Shown piece by piece: positions 61,341-64,000 of a DNA stretch of 64,000 nt. The notes under the pieces were generated by a model that was not told the origin of the DNA, did no database searches, and saw nothing but the letters and a program-made list of their open reading frames with translations. This DNA comes from JAGPUQ01 sp036961295 (GTDB lineage: Bacteria; Pseudomonadota; Gammaproteobacteria; Pseudomonadales; Porticoccaceae). The stretch is taken from positions 930,001 to 994,000 of the forward strand of contig JBALVX010000001.1 of NCBI GenBank assembly GCA_036961295.1, given 5' to 3'. Each line of letters starts with the position of its first letter. The stretch's first letter is position 1. Made by a program: the position numbers and the translations under genes.

Positions 61341-61993
61341 CCGTTACGCTAGTATTTTTTGCCACGTTGATGGCGACCATAGTCTGGTGGCTGATACGCC
61401 AGACAGCGGATGTACAACCCTGGGTCGCAGATGGCGACGCCCGGGGCCTGGCCAATACTGATCACCTACACACCTCGTCGATAAAAGTAGGCCTGGGTGT
61501 CTTCCTGCTCGTGGCGGCGTCGCTGTTTGCCCTGTTCATCAGTGCCTATATGATCCGTATGGAAGCCGGCGACTGGAAAATGCTCGACGACCCCCAAATA
61601 CTTTGGGCCAACACCGCAGTTTTGGTTATCGCCAGTCTGTTTTTTCAGCGTTCCTACAATGCAGCGCAAAAACAACAATTCGCGAGTATGCGTAACGCGC
61701 TGCTCCTCGCTGGGGTTTTCACCCTGGTGTTTTTGGTCGGTCAATTAAAAGCCTGGCAACAACTCAGCGCTGCTGGATCTTATTTATCGAGCAATCCTGC
61801 TAACGCCTTTTTCTATCTGTTTACCGCAGTGCATGGACTGCACTTGATCGGCGGCCTGTGGGTCTGGGGTAAAGCCGCATTAAGCTTCGGCGATGCTCAA
61901 AGCATACGGCAGAGAGTTGAGCTGTGTACCGTGTACTGGCATTTTTTACTCGTCATCTGGCTGATTTTGTTTACCTTGCTACTCAATACTTAA
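61337..61993 (+). CDS. Cytochrome c oxidase subunit III-family protein (first copy)
   Basis: The 218-residue protein has five or more membrane helices. It includes a subunit III-like end, FFYLFTAVHGLHLIGGLWVWG and YWHFLLVIWLILFTLLLNT (each within the conserved His-Gly-Leu-His and Tyr-Trp-His-Phe pattern), and a short loop after the first helix. Subunit III shapes the oxygen channel and proton pump stability. It is coupled to coxA by ATGA overlap. A second subunit III follows immediately, so this copy may be a divergent partner. Confidence 0.82.
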   Translation: MTVTLVFFATLMATIVWWLIRQTADVQPWVADGDARGLANTDHLHTSSIKVGLGVFLLVAASLFALFISAYMIRMEAGDWKMLDDPQILWANTAVLVIASLFFQRSYNAAQKQQFASMRNALLLAGVFTLVFLVGQLKAWQQLSAAGSYLSSNPANAFFYLFTAVHGLHLIGGLWVWGKAALSFGDAQSIRQRVELCTVYWHFLLVIWLILFTLLLNT

Positions 61994-62005
61994 GGGCGAA
62001 ATACT

Positions 62006-62725
62006 ATGAGCACCCAGATACCTGGCAACCCGGAAGATTTCCCCAACGACGGCCTTGAAAGTCTGGTCGCAGACTGGGCATCGGACCAGAAAACATTTAA
62101 AAATGTTTCCTGGGGTAAGGCAATGATGTGGATATTTTTGCTCAGTGATACCTTTATCTTTACCAGTTTTCTGACCGGCTATATGACGGTACGCATGTCT
62201 ACTACGGTGCCCTGGCCAAATTCCAGCGAAGTGTTTGCCCTGACTATTGCGGGCAACCATATCCCCTTATTGCTGATTGCCATCATGACTTTTATTTTAA
62301 TTAGTAGTAGCGGCACCATGGCAATGGCGGTCAAGTTTGGTTACGAAAAAAATCGCAAGGTGTGCGGTATATTAATGTTGGTAACGGCCGCTTTTGGCGC
62401 TTCCTTTGTCGGTATGCAGGCCTTTGAGTGGACAAAATTAATTGTCGAGGAAGGCGTACGCCCCTGGGGTAACCCGATGGGTGCCGCCCAATTTGGCTCG
62501 ACCTTTTTTATGATCACCGGGTTTCACGGTTTTCACGTATCGATCGGCGTTATTTTTCTGGTTATTGTTGCGGTCAAGGTTCTTCGGGGCAGTATCGAAT
62601 TGGGTCGCCCCGGTTTTCTGACCGGCAGAAAAGGCAATTACGGAATGGTGGAAACGATGGGGCTATATTGGCATTTTGTCGATTTAGTTTGGGTATTTAT
62701 TTTTGCTTTTTTCTATCTTTGGTAG
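62006..62725 (+). CDS. coxC: Cytochrome c oxidase subunit III (second copy)
   Basis: The 239-residue subunit III has the standard pattern MMWIFLLSDTFIFTSFLTGY, EGVRPWGNPMGAAQFGSTFF and TGFHGFHVSIGVIFLVIVAV, ending GLYWHFVDLVWVFIFAFFYLW (as YWHFVDLVWVFIFAFFYLW). This copy is closer to canonical CoxC than the preceding 218-residue protein. It is 12 bp after that gene and 9 bp before the subunit IV gene. Confidence 0.92.
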   Translation: MSTQIPGNPEDFPNDGLESLVADWASDQKTFKNVSWGKAMMWIFLLSDTFIFTSFLTGYMTVRMSTTVPWPNSSEVFALTIAGNHIPLLLIAIMTFILISSSGTMAMAVKFGYEKNRKVCGILMLVTAAFGASFVGMQAFEWTKLIVEEGVRPWGNPMGAAQFGSTFFMITGFHGFHVSIGVIFLVIVAVKVLRGSIELGRPGFLTGRKGNYGMVETMGLYWHFVDLVWVFIFAFFYLW

Positions 62726-62734
62726 GGGCTCGTC

Positions 62735-63052
62735 ATGGCAAGTTCAGAAGGTCAGCAGCATCCCATTAGCGTGTATCTTTGGATCTGGGGTCTGCTGTTT
62801 GTACTCAGTGCGCTTTCATATATGGTCGATTACTTTCAGTTTCAGGGCTATTTACGCTGGACATTAATTATTGTGTTTATGCTGCTAAAAGCGGGTTTGA
62901 TTGTCAGTATTTTTATGCATATGGCATGGGAGCGATTAGCCCTAAGCTACGCGATACTGGTGCCACCTCTCTGTTTGTTGGTGCTGATTGCACTGATGTC
63001 CATGGAAGGCGATCACACCTTCTTCACCCGTGGCGTTTATTTTGCGAAGTAG
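62735..63052 (+). CDS. Cytochrome c oxidase subunit IV (prokaryotic type)
   Basis: The 105-residue protein has three membrane helices. HPISVYLWIWGLLFVLSALS and the conserved MLLKAGLIVSIFMHMAWERL segment are typical of prokaryotic CtaF/CoxD-like subunit IV. It completes the oxidase operon. Its TAG stop (63050-63052) is part of a duplicated 20-bp unit. Confidence 0.88.
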   Translation: MASSEGQQHPISVYLWIWGLLFVLSALSYMVDYFQFQGYLRWTLIIVFMLLKAGLIVSIFMHMAWERLALSYAILVPPLCLLVLIALMSMEGDHTFFTRGVYFAK

Positions 63053-63087
63053 CTCTTGGTAATCCTCAGTAGCTCTTAGTAGTCCTC
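63048..63087. repeat. Two-copy 20-bp tandem duplication across a stop codon
   Basis: AGTAGCTCTTGGTAATCCTC (63048-63067) and AGTAGCTCTTAGTAGTCCTC (63068-63087) differ at two positions. A partial third unit, AGTAACCG, follows. The first unit contains the stop codon of the subunit IV gene. Confidence 0.75.
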
Positions 63088-63186
63088 AGTAACCGTCACA
63101 GTCCAGCCCCAGGCAGTAACTTGATCCGCCCAGGTTTGATCTGACAAATCCCCTAGCCTTGACCTACTAAACCGCCAAAGCCTACG

Positions 63187-63744
63187 CTAGGGCATCGACT
63201 TCATAAACAAGCGCATTTTTTGATGGCTTTTTACAAACCATCCGGCGGTGGCCGTCGCTTCACCTGCAGGTTGTAGTCCCGGGTGCGCCCTTACTACCCT
63301 ATCGAGCACTTCCTTTTGTCCAACGTCTATATCAACGAAGAAAACATGCTTGCCCTCGTCGAGAACATCTTCAAACCTTTTAAATTGATAATGGGGCGAC
63401 TGTATGCCCAAAAACCCACCCTCCCAGGTGCAAAAACCTAACACGACGATGGAGAGGAAAATGAAGGGCACCCAGGTGAACTCTTCAACCAAGCCCGAAT
63501 AATATCCAACCATCAACACCAGCGGTGCGGCAACAATACCCACTAAAGCGCCAATTTTCATTGAACGTACCACGTTCGTCCGCATTACCGCCTCCACTTC
63601 GTGGAGGTGCTCATGATGCGCAACACCTGCGTCATCGCGGCTTAAAACATGTATTTGCGGGGTGACAAAACCCTGGCTTTCCAGCTCTTCCTCAACATGC
63701 TCAAGGTCGTCCAGGTCATTACTAATATAATAATGGCGCTTCAT
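63187..63744 (-). CDS. Conserved membrane protein, function unknown
   Basis: The 185-residue protein has an N-terminal soluble domain (RHYYISNDLDDLEHVEEELES, His-rich HEHLHEVEAVM), two hydrophobic helices (about residues 65-85 and 92-110), then a C-terminal soluble segment (GKHVFFVDIDVGQKEVL). The pattern suits a small regulator domain with a membrane hairpin, and homologues are often annotated as NAD/FAD-utilizing enzyme without evidence. It is convergent with the oxidase operon. The His-rich patch could bind metal (inference). Confidence 0.7.
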   Translation of the reverse strand: MKRHYYISNDLDDLEHVEEELESQGFVTPQIHVLSRDDAGVAHHEHLHEVEAVMRTNVVRSMKIGALVGIVAAPLVLMVGYYSGLVEEFTWVPFIFLSIVVLGFCTWEGGFLGIQSPHYQFKRFEDVLDEGKHVFFVDIDVGQKEVLDRVVRAHPGLQPAGEATATAGWFVKSHQKMRLFMKSMP

Positions 63745-63939
63745 AGCAGATCCTCTTAAAGCTTATTAGATTTATATCTTTCAGGTTTGAGGGCTACTAC
63801 ATCGACGATATGCATCGAATGCTCATACCAGAGAGTAAAATATATACTGGTGCTGCAACTTTGTCGCTAAAAAACACTTTGCACTACGATAGATAGCCTA
63901 CGTGTTGGAAATACCAAAGTAAATCTATATGAGGGAAGT
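63745..63939. other. Short gap with no supported feature
   Basis: No gene or strong signal seen between the reverse-strand membrane protein gene and the partial reading frame at the window end. Confidence 0.5.
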
Positions 63940-64000
63940 TTACTCGGCAATATCGGTAATAAAACCAAAATCGCCTTGTTTTAGGGCTCTGTGCGCCAAC
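63940..64000 (-). CDS. C-terminal end of an unidentified gene entering the window
   Basis: On the reverse strand an open frame runs from the window edge to TAA at 63940-63942 and ends GDFGFITDIAE. The 19 visible residues resemble the end of a globular protein, but are too few to name a family. Confidence 0.4.
   Translation of the reverse strand, partial: LAHRALKQGDFGFITDIAE

Overview
The window reads as a chromosomal stretch of a Gram-negative, probably marine, gammaproteobacterium that lives on fatty acids and aromatic compounds. Support for this inference: adjacent hflK-hflC, a lolCDE set, an acnD/prpF-type propionate pathway, FadL-type porin, CuA cytochrome oxidase, and mid-range GC. No rRNA, tRNA or CRISPR array was seen. 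Layout: 1-12.3 kb holds acyl-CoA and lipid catabolism genes (two acyl-CoA dehydrogenases, a MaoC-type hydratase pair, TetR regulator, two crotonases, an SDR, an Old Yellow Enzyme), with a GGDEF/EAL protein, a pterin dehydratase and a lipoprotein with two CMD domains among them. 12.5-14.0 kb is an AT-rich islet with a tiny lipoprotein and a GT25-like glycosyltransferase. hflK-hflC follows. From 16.2 to 21.3 kb, two broken copies of one REP-associated tyrosine transposase flank a large secreted metalloprotease-like gene. 21.5-27.5 kb is the 2-methylcitrate operon (prpB-prpC-acnD-prpF). 27.8-33.1 kb has a DUF2062 protein, a TPR protein and lolCDE. 33.2-46.3 kb is a polycyclic-aromatic catabolic region: nahD, nagGH-like salicylate hydroxylase, a Rieske ferredoxin, nahC, a ferredoxin reductase, nahE, an IclR regulator, a PAH-type ring dioxygenase, an HpaB-type monooxygenase and a benzoate/anthranilate-type dioxygenase. 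46.6-56.0 kb is a second aromatic block: FadL porin, UbiX, a Tat-exported protein, a VAO/PCMH flavoprotein with its cytochrome c, an aldehyde dehydrogenase, UbiD decarboxylase with its small subunit, and a degenerate second flavoprotein. 56.0-56.7 kb is what looks like one integron gene cassette with a complete attC site. 57.1-63.1 kb encodes a caa3-like cytochrome c oxidase whose subunit II carries two haem c domains. How the genes fit together (inference): the 33-46 kb genes would take a fused-ring aromatic through dihydroxynaphthalene-type meta cleavage to salicylate and gentisate. The 46-56 kb genes would take up a para-alkylphenol, oxidise it through the aldehyde to the acid, and decarboxylate the acid by prenyl-FMN chemistry. 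Less expected structure: the lone integron cassette; 13-20 bp micro-tandem duplications in many intergenic gaps, several across stop codons; a shared TTGCA/ATGCA motif before three aromatic operons; and transposase copies that share the same nonsense codon.
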